The notes: generated from the letters alone by a model not told the origin. Shown: positions 24,568-32,585, counted from the stretch's first letter. The stretch is DNA of 64,000 nt from an uncultured Clostridia bacterium (GCA_934365195.1 CAKRNA010000001.1:270300-334299), one strand, 5' to 3'. A program made the numbers and translations.

Positions 24568-26088
24568 CTAATCTAATTCGTTTAGTTTGTCCTTATAAAT
24601 AGACTCGGTAGCGTGTTTAAGCGGCGTTTCCTTTTGCGACAATGCAACCATGCCTTTGGTTTTAGCGGACTGAGCAATCGTACCCGCACCGCTAGAACAT
24701 CCGAACGGGCATGCCATACCCTCTAATAAGTAACCGTCGTACTTGCCTTTTTTAGCGTCCTTTAACATTTGCCTACACTCTGCTAAGCCTTGCACCGCCT
24801 TCACCTTTATCTCACGGTCGGGAGCAATCTCCTTGCAAGCGTTTACAACTGCCTCTGCAACTCCGCCTGCCACCGCATAGCCACGTCCGTCGGCACTAGT
24901 TACGTTTTCAAGCGGCTTTTCTTTAAGGTTGTTAAAGTCCACCTTTTTTGCAATAAACATACCCATCAATTCCTCAAAAGTAAGCACGAAGTCCACGTCC
25001 GACCTAATGCTGCGCCTCGATGCCTCTAATTTTTTAGCCGAGCACGGTCCAACAAACACGATTTTTGCCTTCGGGAATTTTTTCTTTATTAGCCTAGCGG
25101 TTAGCACCATAGGTGTTAGCGCCATCGAAATATTTTCCTTGAACTCCGGGAACTCGGTTTTTGCCATTACCGACCAACTCGGACAGCACGACGTACCCAT
25201 AAATTTTAGGCGTTCAGGCACGTTTTTAAGGTAGTCGTTAGCCTCTTCTATCGTGCACAAATCCGCCCCGATAGACACCTCGTACACACCCTTAAAGCCA
25301 AGTTGCCCCATAGCGTCGTCTATGGTTTTCAGGTTTATTCTAGGTCCGAATTGTCCAACGAACGCAGGCGCCATAATAGCGTACACGTCCTCCTCGTTTT
25401 TAATCGCTTGGATAACTTGGAATATTTGCGACTTATCGGCTATTGCACCAAACGGGCAATTTACCAGACACATTCCACAACTTACGCACTTTTCGTAGTT
25501 TATTTTTGCCTTGCCGAACTCGTCGGACTCGATAGCGTTCATACCGCACGCTTTTTGGCAAGGGCGCTCTCTGTGAACTATTGCGTTGTACGGGCACACG
25601 TCCTTACATTTTCCGCATTTAATACATAAGTTTTGGTCTATGATGGACTTTCCGTTCACGATAGATATTGCGTTTTTCGGGCACACGTTAGCGCAAGGGT
25701 TAGCAAGACAGCCTGCGCATACGTCTGTAACCACGTAGGAGTTTTCAGGGCAAGCGTTACAAGCGAAGTCGATAATATTTATTAGCGGCGGCTCGTAATA
25801 TCTGCTCGTTCTTGTGGCTTCCTCGATTCCCGTTGCAATAGGCGAATGCTCGTCCATACTCCTTACGGGTAAGCCGATGGCTAGCCTTAGCCTTTCAGCA
25901 ACAATCGCCCTCTCCAAAAATATGGATTCACGATACTTTGCTTGTCCGTTCTTTTTAGCGTTTTTGTTCAGCATTGTGTAAGGGATTTCCTCTATTCTGG
26001 AGTAGTCCCCGCCTTCGTAGGCAAGTTTTGCAACCTCTACAAATACGTTTCTTCTTATCTTTACAAGTGAACCGTAACTGTCAAACAT
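24568..26088 (-). CDS. Monomeric [FeFe] hydrogenase, group-B-like
   Basis: The 506-residue protein has several [4Fe-4S] motifs (CAGCLANPCANVCP; CIKCGKCKDVCP; CVSCGMCLVNCP, residues 124-211) feeding an H-cluster domain. The three H-cluster loops are TSCCPSW (299-305), GPCSAKKLE (347-355) and EGMACPFGC (456-464). The GPC form of the second loop, instead of MPC, and the absence of NADH-binding domains point to the group B type found in fermentative Clostridia. It would exchange electrons with ferredoxin. The hydE/F/G maturases are not in the window. It has its own promoter at 26146-26174. Confidence 0.9.
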   Translation of the reverse strand: MFDSYGSLVKIRRNVFVEVAKLAYEGGDYSRIEEIPYTMLNKNAKKNGQAKYRESIFLERAIVAERLRLAIGLPVRSMDEHSPIATGIEEATRTSRYYEPPLINIIDFACNACPENSYVVTDVCAGCLANPCANVCPKNAISIVNGKSIIDQNLCIKCGKCKDVCPYNAIVHRERPCQKACGMNAIESDEFGKAKINYEKCVSCGMCLVNCPFGAIADKSQIFQVIQAIKNEEDVYAIMAPAFVGQFGPRINLKTIDDAMGQLGFKGVYEVSIGADLCTIEEANDYLKNVPERLKFMGTSCCPSWSVMAKTEFPEFKENISMALTPMVLTARLIKKKFPKAKIVFVGPCSAKKLEASRRSIRSDVDFVLTFEELMGMFIAKKVDFNNLKEKPLENVTSADGRGYAVAGGVAEAVVNACKEIAPDREIKVKAVQGLAECRQMLKDAKKGKYDGYLLEGMACPFGCSSGAGTIAQSAKTKGMVALSQKETPLKHATESIYKDKLNELD

Positions 26089-26145
26089 TTTATCCTCTCC
26101 ATAATTAAAAAATTTATATACTCTCTTAATTTTCTTTCCATTGAT

Positions 26146-26174
26146 ATAATATATTATTACTAGAAAATAGTCAA
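26146..26174 (-). promoter_or_regulatory. Promoter of the hydrogenase gene
   Basis: On the minus strand TTGACT (26174-26169), a 17-nt spacer and TATTAT (26151-26146). It lies downstream of the terminated small RNA, so the hydrogenase need not depend on it. Confidence 0.65.
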
Positions 26175-26242
26175 ATAATTACCCGTTGCGTTTTATATAA
26201 ATTACTCTTAAAAAATTTATCCAAAAAATAATCAAAACCTAT

Positions 26243-26321
26243 AAAAAAAGATAAGCCCTTGCGCTTGTTAGGTTATACCTAACTCCCACAACTCCGATAT
26301 GTTTCAATCTATCGCTTATCT
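26243..26321 (-). ncRNA. Candidate small RNA (about 79 nt), unknown family
   Basis: A near-consensus promoter at 26328-26357 places the start at about 26321. Exactly there begins AGATAAGC (26321-26314), which pairs with GCTTATCT (26256-26249), directly followed by T7. Inside are a GATA/TATC pair and a perfect hairpin GTTAGGT-ATA-ACCTAAC. So the RNA has a defined start, closing stem and terminator. It matches no RNA family that I recognise. It lies between tRNA-Gln and the hydrogenase gene. Confidence 0.65.
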
Positions 26322-26327
26322 ATGCAC

Positions 26328-26357
26328 ATTATAAAATAAAAGAAAAGAGGCTGTCAA
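26328..26357 (-). promoter_or_regulatory. Promoter of the small RNA at 26243-26321
   Basis: On the minus strand TTGACA (26357-26352), an 18-nt spacer and TATAAT (26333-26328); both boxes are perfect. Confidence 0.75.
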
Positions 26358-26374
26358 CAAAATGAACAAAATTA

Positions 26375-26482
26375 CAAGAAAAATAGCACCGCCACTTGCG
26401 TAAGCCCAAAGTCAGTTGCAGACGTGCTGATATAGGGCAATTCTTTTCACCGCTATTATTCTCAACAATTTTAAAATGTCAA
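26375..26482 (-). other. Possible second small transcription unit
   Basis: On the minus strand TTGACA (26482-26477) and AATAAT (26460-26455, 16-nt spacer) precede a segment with nested GCCC/GGGC and TCAG/CTGA pairs that ends in GCTATTTTTCTT. The fold is ambiguous, so this is weaker than its neighbour. Confidence 0.35.
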
Positions 26483-26485
26483 CAA

Positions 26486-26515
26486 AAATAAAAAGAACGC
26501 AATTTCTTGCGTTCT
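26486..26515 (-). terminator. Intrinsic terminator after tRNA-Gln
   Basis: AGAACGCAA and TTGCGTTCT pair around TTTC, with a T-run on the minus strand; it closes the radC-gltX-tRNA unit. Confidence 0.9.
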
Positions 26516-26517
26516 AG

Positions 26518-26591
26518 TGGCAGGAGTAAGCGGATTCGAACCGCTACACTAGGTGTCAGAGGCCTACGTGCTACCGTTACACCATACTCCA
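26518..26591 (-). tRNA. tRNA-Gln (anticodon CTG), CCA encoded
   Basis: A 74-nt tRNA ending in GCCA. The anticodon loop CTCTGAC gives CTG, and the T-arm is AGCGG-TTCGAAT-CCGCT. Position 1-72 is T/T and 31-39 is C/A, so both pairs are mismatched. Weak 1-72 pairing is normal in bacterial tRNA-Gln (usually U-A). It starts 5 nt after the gltX stop and is followed by a terminator, so it is probably cut from the gltX transcript. Confidence 0.92.
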
Positions 26592-26596
26592 ATATA

Positions 26597-28036
26597 TTAT
26601 AGGCGTTTTAGCGCCTCGTTTAGCCTTGTAATCGTTTTTTCTTTGCCTAGTACGTCCGCCATTTCGGTTGCGCCGCCTGGGGTGTTCATAACGCCCGTGA
26701 TTGCAATTCTTACTGCCCAAAGCAAAGCGGTTTTTTTGTAGGACTTACCCTCGGATAGTGCCACAAGCACGCTAAACAAGTTGTCGTTGTTCCAGTCTGC
26801 GTCGCTTACGTTTTCAAGCACTTTGATAGCGTCCTCTAAGCAAATCTTTGCTACGTCCTTATCGCATTTCATTTTTTTGTGGAAGTACAATTCGGTGTCA
26901 AAGCACGGGTTGTATTCCTCAAGAAAATCTACTTTTTCAGGTATTTCGCTAAGGATTTCCACCCTTGCTTGTAGTAGTTTTGCTAGTTTTTTGTAGTCGT
27001 ACTTGCCTTTTACCTTGCTCTTTTCAAAGTAAGGAATGCTCATTTCGTAAAATTTCTCGCTGTCAAGTTCCCTTACGTACAAGCCGTTTAGCCATTTCAT
27101 TTTGTTCTCGTCAAAAATCGACGGGCTTTTGTTCAAGCCATTTACGTCGAATAGTTCAATAAGTTCGCTCATACTTAGTTTTTCGGTGTTGTCTTTTGGG
27201 CTCCAACCAAGCAAAGCAATATAGTTGATTATTGCCTCCGGTAAGTAGCCTTTCTCGATAAAGTCGTTGAAGTTGGCGTCGCCGTACCTTTTTGAAAGTT
27301 TCCTTGTGGCATCTTTCATAATAGGAGGCAAATGCATATACTTAGGGCGCTCCCAACCAAAACTATCGTAAAGCAAATTGTACTTTGGCGTGCTAGACAA
27401 ATACTCAGTACCTCTAATTACGTGGGTAATATTCATAAGGTGGTCGTCGATAACGTTTGCAAAATTGTACGTTGGCATACCGTCGCTTTTTAAAAGTATA
27501 TTATCCTCAAGGTCAGAATAGTCCACACTAATAGTGCCGTACACCATATCGTCGTAACTGCTTTCGCCTTCGCTTGGAATATTTTGCCTAATTACGTAAG
27601 GCTCGCCGTTTCTTAGTTTTTCCTCAACTTCCTCTTTGGTAAGTTTTAGGCAATGCTTGTCGTATTTTCTCACGCCGTTTTCGTCGGTTAGGCTCTCTAA
27701 CCTTTCCTTAGAGCAGAAACAATAGTACGCTCCGCCCAGTTCCACCAACTTTTTAGCGTAATCTATATATAGTTGTTTTCTTTCGCTTTGGATATAAGGA
27801 CCGTAGCCGCCGTCCTTATCAGGACCTTCGTCGTGGGTAATGCCCGACTCTTTCAAGGTCTTATATATCAAATCTACTGCGCCTTCCACGTATCTTTCTT
27901 GGTCGGTATCCTCTATTCTTAGTACAAAAGTACCGTCGTTGTGCTTAGCGTACAAATACGCATATAATGCAGTACGCAAGTTGCCTATGTGCATAAATCC
28001 CGTTGGGCTTGGTGCAAATCTTGTTCTTACTTTCAT
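26597..28036 (-). CDS. gltX: Glutamyl-tRNA synthetase
   Basis: The class I synthetase has FAPSPTGFMHIGN (HIGH motif at 15-18) and KLSKRYGD (KMSKS motif), and a normal length of 479 residues. I chose the ATG at 28036, which overlaps the radC stop by 4 nt (ATGA) and has GGAGAG before it. A separate glutaminyl-tRNA synthetase is encoded at 61203-62828, so this enzyme probably charges only tRNA-Glu; that is an inference. tRNA-Gln(CTG) follows in the same transcript. Confidence 0.95.
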   Translation of the reverse strand: MKVRTRFAPSPTGFMHIGNLRTALYAYLYAKHNDGTFVLRIEDTDQERYVEGAVDLIYKTLKESGITHDEGPDKDGGYGPYIQSERKQLYIDYAKKLVELGGAYYCFCSKERLESLTDENGVRKYDKHCLKLTKEEVEEKLRNGEPYVIRQNIPSEGESSYDDMVYGTISVDYSDLEDNILLKSDGMPTYNFANVIDDHLMNITHVIRGTEYLSSTPKYNLLYDSFGWERPKYMHLPPIMKDATRKLSKRYGDANFNDFIEKGYLPEAIINYIALLGWSPKDNTEKLSMSELIELFDVNGLNKSPSIFDENKMKWLNGLYVRELDSEKFYEMSIPYFEKSKVKGKYDYKKLAKLLQARVEILSEIPEKVDFLEEYNPCFDTELYFHKKMKCDKDVAKICLEDAIKVLENVSDADWNNDNLFSVLVALSEGKSYKKTALLWAVRIAITGVMNTPGGATEMADVLGKEKTITRLNEALKRL

Positions 28037-28785
28037 TCTTCTCTCCACTCTACTTGGCTTTCGAAAAAGCCTTCGCCTAATTTTGTTTCTACGTGTTGTA
28101 TTATCTCGTTAAGGTCACCTGCAAATTTCATAGAGTAATATTCGTTACCCGAAATAATGATATGATCCAGTAGCCTTATATTTATCATTCTAAGCGCCGT
28201 GTAAATGCTCCTTGTCAGCCCCACGTCGTCCACCGACGGCGATACGTTACCCGACGGGTGATTATGGCAAAGTATTACGTTGGTTGCCTTGTACCTAAGC
28301 GCAAGTTCGCTAATCTCCCTTACGTGTATGCCCACTTGGTCCACAGTACCGCTTGACAATAGTTTGGTTGTGATTAACTCGGACTGGTTGTTTGTAAGTA
28401 ATAGGTACGCTTTCTCTTTGGTTTCGTAGCCTATTAGCCCTTGCATATAGTCCACCACTTTCTTTAAAGTGTCCACCTTCTTTTTGGCTTTTGCTTTGTC
28501 TAGTTGGTAGTACCCGAATATGCCTTTTAACGACGTAAGAAAAGTAGCCGTTACTTCGCTAATACCCTTCACAGTCATTAACTGCTCGTAGTCGGCATCT
28601 AAAACACCCGAAAAAGTCCCGAATTTTTCTATCAATTCGTGAGCGATTTCGTTTGTATCTTTTCTTGGCACAAAAGCATATAATACGTATTCAAGAACCT
28701 CGTGTGATTGCAGGCTTTCTATCCCGTCTTTGAGGATTCTATCACGCATTCTTGCCCTGTGTCCCTCGTGTACGCTTTTATTCAT
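28033..28785 (-). CDS. radC: RadC family JAB-domain protein
   Basis: The protein has a helix-hairpin-helix-like N-terminal part (LMTVKGISEVTATFL) and a C-terminal JAB/MPN metalloprotease-like domain with CHNHPSGNVSPSVDD, the metal-binding signature. RadC-family proteins were once linked to DNA repair, but their real role is unclear. I start at the ATG at 28785 (MNKSVHEGH); an ATG six codons upstream is possible. No good binding site is visible for either. It is the first gene of the radC-gltX-tRNA unit, and gltX overlaps its stop. Confidence 0.88.
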   Translation of the reverse strand: MNKSVHEGHRARMRDRILKDGIESLQSHEVLEYVLYAFVPRKDTNEIAHELIEKFGTFSGVLDADYEQLMTVKGISEVTATFLTSLKGIFGYYQLDKAKAKKKVDTLKKVVDYMQGLIGYETKEKAYLLLTNNQSELITTKLLSSGTVDQVGIHVREISELALRYKATNVILCHNHPSGNVSPSVDDVGLTRSIYTALRMINIRLLDHIIISGNEYYSMKFAGDLNEIIQHVETKLGEGFFESQVEWREE

Positions 28786-28913
28786 ACAATAAATATATAT
28801 CATTTTATCACAAATTGCAAATAATTACACAATTTAACGAGGATATATTTTTATATCGGCTTAAATAAGTGTATAATGTGCTATGATATAAAGTGCTATA
28901 AAAGGAGTTAGTT

Positions 28914-30203
28914 ATGGAAAATTATCTTGACAGCATCATCAACACTACCAAAGAATTAGTTGCATTCAACAGTATTCAAACCGAGCCGCTACCGAATATG
29001 CCGTTTGGTAAGGCAAACTACGACTGCCTAACCACCGCCCTTAATATTTGCCGTGACCTTGGCTTTAGGGTAAAAAACCTAGACGGTTACTGCGGATACG
29101 CCGAAATAGGCGAGGGCGAACCTTTTGGAATACTTGCCCACCTAGACGTTGTGCCTAGTGGCGACGGCTGGAGCGTAGATGCTTTTAGCGGCGAAATAGT
29201 GGACGGCGTAATGTACGGAAGAGGCGTTCTTGACGATAAAGGACCTATCGTTTGTTGTATTTACGCTATTAAAAAACTGCTTGACGAAGGCAGACTACCA
29301 AACAAAAAAATTCGCATCATTTTCGGCTGCAACGAGGAATCGGGCTGGGAATGTATTAAGCACTACAACAAAGTGGAAAAAATGCCTGACGTCGGTTTTT
29401 CTCCCGATGCCGACTTCCCCGTAATTTTCTTGGAGAAAGGTATTGCTCACTACAAGGTGACTATGCCTCTTGACGTTGTAGATATCAAAGGCGGACTAAG
29501 GGTGAATATGGTGCCTGACGAGGCAAGCCTAACCGTTAAGTATAACGAGAAGTACGAAACCTACTTAAAGTCACAAAACGCAGTTTATAGCGTCGAAAAC
29601 GGGCTATTAACCCTTAAAACCGTTGGTAAATCCGCTCACGGCTCTACCCCTGAGGAAGGCGATAACGCTATTTTAAAACTGTTCAAACTATCTAATATTC
29701 CGTCGCTTGTTTTCCTTGCCGCAAAGTTTGAAACCACCGACGGCACGAACCTAAACCTTGCCCTGTTTGACGAGGAAAGCAAGAACCTAACCGTGAACCT
29801 TGGCGCTTGTAGTTACGTAAACAATAATATTGAAATGCTGGTGGATATTCGCTACCCTGCCTCCTATTCTAGCGAGGAAGTGACTAGGCGACTAACCGAA
29901 AGTCTAAAAGGCTTAACGGTCGAGAATTACAACGTTCAAGAGCCTATCTACGTGGACAAAAACAGCAATCTGGTTAAATCGTTACTTGCCGCTTACAACA
30001 ACGTAACGGGTGAACACGCAGAGCCTATCTCTATCGGCGGCGGCACTTACGCAAGGGCGCTAAAACAAGGCGTTGCGTTTGGACCTATCTTCCCCGGTCA
30101 AGAATCCACCATTCACCAAAGGGACGAAAGAGTTAAGGTTAGCGACCTACTAAAAATGAGCAAAATCTACTACGAGGCAATCAAAAATTTGTGTTTTGAC
30201 TAG
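28914..30203 (+). CDS. PepV-like M20 dipeptidase
   Basis: The 429-residue protein is a metal-dependent peptidase of the PepV/Sapep type, which cuts dipeptides in the cytoplasm. Motifs are AHLDVVPSGDGW (first metal His and Asp), GRGVLDDKGP (bridging Asp), GCNEESGWE (catalytic Glu pair) and SPDADFPV. The middle lid domain and the C-terminal GGGTYARAL segment are typical. A TATAAT lies at 28872-28877 and AAGGAG precedes the ATG. It diverges from radC and ends at a hairpin terminator. Confidence 0.9.
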   Translation: MENYLDSIINTTKELVAFNSIQTEPLPNMPFGKANYDCLTTALNICRDLGFRVKNLDGYCGYAEIGEGEPFGILAHLDVVPSGDGWSVDAFSGEIVDGVMYGRGVLDDKGPIVCCIYAIKKLLDEGRLPNKKIRIIFGCNEESGWECIKHYNKVEKMPDVGFSPDADFPVIFLEKGIAHYKVTMPLDVVDIKGGLRVNMVPDEASLTVKYNEKYETYLKSQNAVYSVENGLLTLKTVGKSAHGSTPEEGDNAILKLFKLSNIPSLVFLAAKFETTDGTNLNLALFDEESKNLTVNLGACSYVNNNIEMLVDIRYPASYSSEEVTRRLTESLKGLTVENYNVQEPIYVDKNSNLVKSLLAAYNNVTGEHAEPISIGGGTYARALKQGVAFGPIFPGQESTIHQRDERVKVSDLLKMSKIYYEAIKNLCFD

Positions 30204-30295
30204 CCTGTGACCGCATTTTGCTTGGCTACTTGCCTGCCCCTAAAACAGTTTTCGGCGTTAGGCTTTGGCTATATTTATAAGCAAAGTAAAAAATC

Positions 30296-30331
30296 AAAAA
30301 GGGCAAGCCTATATGGTTTTGCCCTTTCTTT
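30296..30331. terminator. Terminator between convergent genes
   Basis: AAAGGGCAA and TTGCCCTTT pair, with a small inner stem GCC/GGT and T-rich flank. Confidence 0.8.
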
Positions 30332-30405
30332 ATGATTTCCCCCTTTCTTTATGATTTTGCTTTTTATGGTTTTCCACTTGCTTTATAGTTTTACACTTTC
30401 TTTTT
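30320..30405. repeat. Degenerate short tandem repeat
   Basis: About four loose copies of CTTTCTTTATGATTTTNCN follow the terminator (for example CTTTCTTTATGATTTCCCC and CTTTCTTTATGATTTTGCT). No coding potential. Confidence 0.5.
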
Positions 30406-30482
30406 TGTAAAAATCTTCCATAAGCAATTATACGATAAGATTATTCCTTAATTTTTTTAATATTTTTTGCCGCTTTTATTTT

Positions 30483-31214
30483 CTACGGTAAACTCGGTAA
30501 AATATTATCCTCGCCGATTTCGTTCACAAACTGTATTAAACCGCTAAGAATTACGTTTGCCAAATGGTTTTGGTACTCCTCGGTGACCAGTAGTTTTTCG
30601 TCCTCGGCGTTAGACAAAAATCCGCACTCTATTATTATCGTGGGGATATTGCTGCATTTCACAATAAAAAAATCGCCCTCCTGCGCCACGTACGACCTAT
30701 TCACCGTAGGGATATTTATTTGCTTGTTCAAGTAATTTTGCATGCACAAAGCAAACTTTTTGGTGTTTTCGTTGCCGTTATCGGAGTAAAACACCTGCAC
30801 TCCCCTACGCTTTTCGTCGTGGTAACGGTTTTGGTGAATGCTGATTACGTAATTTGCCCCGGACGAGCCTATTATTTCCTTCCTTTTTTGCATATCCCTA
30901 GTCTTAAAACCGTTCGTTGCCATTTTGTACAAGCCGTCCGCCGTTTTTCTTGTCATAACCGTTTTAAAATTGCTACTTTCAGCCAGTTTTTCCAACTTTT
31001 TTGCTATCGCTAAGTTAAGGTCACTCTCCTTTACTTTTGTATTTTTACCCGTCACACCGCCGTCCACTCCGCCGTGGCCTGCGTCAATCACCAAAACTAG
31101 CCCTTTTTGACTACTTGCCGTAGTTACGGAGCCCACCAAAAACGCCCCCAAAACCACGCCCAAAATCACCACCGCAACAACGTATAAAATTTGCCTTTTT
31201 CTCAACACAATCAT
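30483..31214 (-). CDS. cwlD: N-acetylmuramoyl-L-alanine amidase, CwlD-like (sporulation)
   Basis: The protein has one N-terminal membrane anchor (ILYVVAVVILGVVLGAFLVG) and an Amidase_3 domain: VIDAGHGGVDGG (zinc His), ESDLNLAIA (Glu), SIHQNRYHD (second His) and ECGFLSN (catalytic Glu). Length and anchor fit CwlD, which makes muramic-delta-lactam in the spore cortex and is needed for germination. The start is uncertain: ATG at 31214, or a GTG at 31229 that abuts a GAGG. A DnaA-box cluster lies just upstream. Confidence 0.82.
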   Translation of the reverse strand: MIVLRKRQILYVVAVVILGVVLGAFLVGSVTTASSQKGLVLVIDAGHGGVDGGVTGKNTKVKESDLNLAIAKKLEKLAESSNFKTVMTRKTADGLYKMATNGFKTRDMQKRKEIIGSSGANYVISIHQNRYHDEKRRGVQVFYSDNGNENTKKFALCMQNYLNKQINIPTVNRSYVAQEGDFFIVKCSNIPTIIIECGFLSNAEDEKLLVTEEYQNHLANVILSGLIQFVNEIGEDNILPSLP

Positions 31215-31262
31215 AGATTTTATACACACCTCGTGTTTAATGATATGTATAAAAACTAATAT

Positions 31263-31328
31263 TTATCCACCGAGTTATCCACATTTTTGTGGATTTTAGC
31301 CTATTTTTGTGGATAACTTTGTGGATAA
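31263..31328. promoter_or_regulatory. Cluster of DnaA boxes
   Basis: Three perfect 9-mers of TTATCCACA (31275-31283 plus; 31308-31316 and 31320-31328 minus) and two near matches (31263-31271, 31288-31296) fill 66 bp. The next 170 bp (31330-31500) are very AT-rich. They lie between divergent cwlD and the PRC-barrel-like gene. Confidence 0.8.
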
Positions 31329-31511
31329 ACCATATTTTATCTACTATTTAGCCCGATAACGCCCTTTTTTGTTAAAATCTTAAAATGTGGAAAAATTTGG
31401 CGAAAAAAATACAATTATGTAATATTTTGCATAACAATTATTCACGAAAAAAATAATTATAAATTTCGTTATAAAATATACATTTTTTGCATAGTATATC
31501 GTGAGGTGAAA

Positions 31512-32093
31512 ATGGCTAAATTAACTGATTTTTTGGGCAAAAAAACCGTGGATATTATATCGTGCAAAGAGGTTGGCGTGGTGCTTTTTGGCGTATTTAA
31601 CGGGCGAATTAAAAAACTAACGCACCTTGTTACGTCAGAGGGGTACGTGGCGTGCGTAAAACACGCAAAAATCACAGAAAATCATATTTTGTCGGGTAAA
31701 ACCGAGGAAAAAACCGACGATATTAGAATAAATCTAGACACTCCCCTTCTTACCCTTGACGGAGAAAAACTTACGTTAACCGATATTGTGCTAGACAAAA
31801 ATATGAACGTTTTAGAGATTATAACGACTACGAAAACCTTTACTAAAAACGAAGTTTACAACGCTAGCAGCGACCTTGTGCTTCTTCAAGGGAAAAAATA
31901 CAAAAAGCCCCAACCCATAAAAAAGGTTACGGATAAAGTAACGTTAATTTATCCGGTTGAGAAAAAGCCGATAAATATTGCGCCCTTAAATAACGTGAAG
32001 GATTTAACCTACAAAATGCCAAAAAAAGTGACTTTTACCTCGGTAGTTCCTATTAAAAAAGCCTCCGAGCAAACCGTCGCTATCAAAATTTAA
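31512..32093 (+). CDS. PRC-barrel-like protein of unknown function
   Basis: The 193-residue protein begins with a PRC-barrel-like stretch (KLTDFLGKKTVDIISCKEVGVVLFGVF), followed by a second similar beta-rich segment (NLDTPLLTLDGEKLTLTDIVLDKNMNVLEI is too weak to be sure). The tail is rich in lysine and proline. No signal peptide or membrane segment. The ATG at 31512 has GAGG 5 nt before it. The promoter region contains the DnaA-box cluster. The function is unknown; PRC barrels usually bind RNA or membrane proteins. Confidence 0.6.
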   Translation: MAKLTDFLGKKTVDIISCKEVGVVLFGVFNGRIKKLTHLVTSEGYVACVKHAKITENHILSGKTEEKTDDIRINLDTPLLTLDGEKLTLTDIVLDKNMNVLEIITTTKTFTKNEVYNASSDLVLLQGKKYKKPQPIKKVTDKVTLIYPVEKKPINIAPLNNVKDLTYKMPKKVTFTSVVPIKKASEQTVAIKI

Positions 32094-32330
32094 CTTGCTT
32101 ACCGATGCCCTAGCCTTAAAACTTGAAAATAGCAAACTTAGCAACTAAGCACTAATTTAAAAGATAATAGCCGTAAAATTTTCACACTTTTATCTACTAA
32201 TTTTACTTTGCAACGTTACTTAGAAATATTTTGCTAAATACAATCAATAATTGTTTTGTAATACTTTAAAATTTTGTTTAATCCTAACAATAACCAAACC
32301 AAAAACTAATACTTTATTCTCCATATAAAG
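32094..32330. other. AT-rich intergenic gap
   Basis: I see no gene, terminator or repeat here; the small RNA at 32331-32451 follows. Confidence 0.4.
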
Positions 32331-32451
32331 CAAAAAGGTTCGAATACCGTTCGAACCTCGTTTGCAATTATATGATAAGGGGGAAAATTATGAGCATTTT
32401 TGTTCACGACCGTTTTGTAACTTGCTTACAAGCGTGTCGCTTTGTTTTATC
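32331..32451 (-). ncRNA. Candidate small RNA (about 121 nt) with C-rich anti-Shine-Dalgarno motif
   Basis: A near-consensus promoter (32458-32486) fixes the start near 32451. A terminator hairpin GGTTCGAA/TTCGAACC (loop of 5) followed by T5 ends the transcript near 32331. Between them lies TTTTCCCCCTTATC (C run at 32379-32383), complementary to purine-rich ribosome binding sites such as AAGGGGGA, and a small CTTG/CAAG hairpin. C-rich unpaired motifs of this kind are used by Firmicute regulatory RNAs such as RsaE/RoxS. Family membership is not claimed. Confidence 0.65.
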
Positions 32452-32457
32452 GGTGTA

Positions 32458-32486
32458 ATAATATCAACTTTGAGTTAATTTGTCAA
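32458..32486 (-). promoter_or_regulatory. Promoter of the small RNA at 32331-32451
   Basis: On the minus strand TTGACA (32486-32481), a 17-nt spacer and TATTAT (32463-32458). Confidence 0.75.
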
Positions 32487-32585
32487 CAAAAATAACGCCT
32501 ATTTCAAAAAAATTTTACAATATTCTACATTTTAATTAAACTGTCTAATTATTATTGCAGTTTGTATATTTTTTCGCATAAAAAA

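Noticed and set aside
26281..26316. CRISPR repeat, because of a GTTTCAATC stretch
   Set aside because: Only one copy; no array, spacers or cas genes.
26092..26321. Riboswitch or attenuator controlling the hydrogenase gene
   Set aside because: The hydrogenase has its own TTGACT/TATTAT promoter after the RNA's terminator, and the RNA matches no known aptamer, so an independent small RNA is the simpler reading.
31263..31500. DnaA-box cluster as the chromosome replication origin
   Set aside because: No dnaA, dnaN or rpmH nearby, and genes on both sides are mainly on the same strand, so there is no strand switch as expected at an origin.
32390..32458. 22-codon plus-strand gene with a GGGGGA binding site
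   Set aside because: It lies antisense to a unit with a good minus-strand promoter and terminator; the G-run is better explained as the complement of the RNA's C-rich motif.
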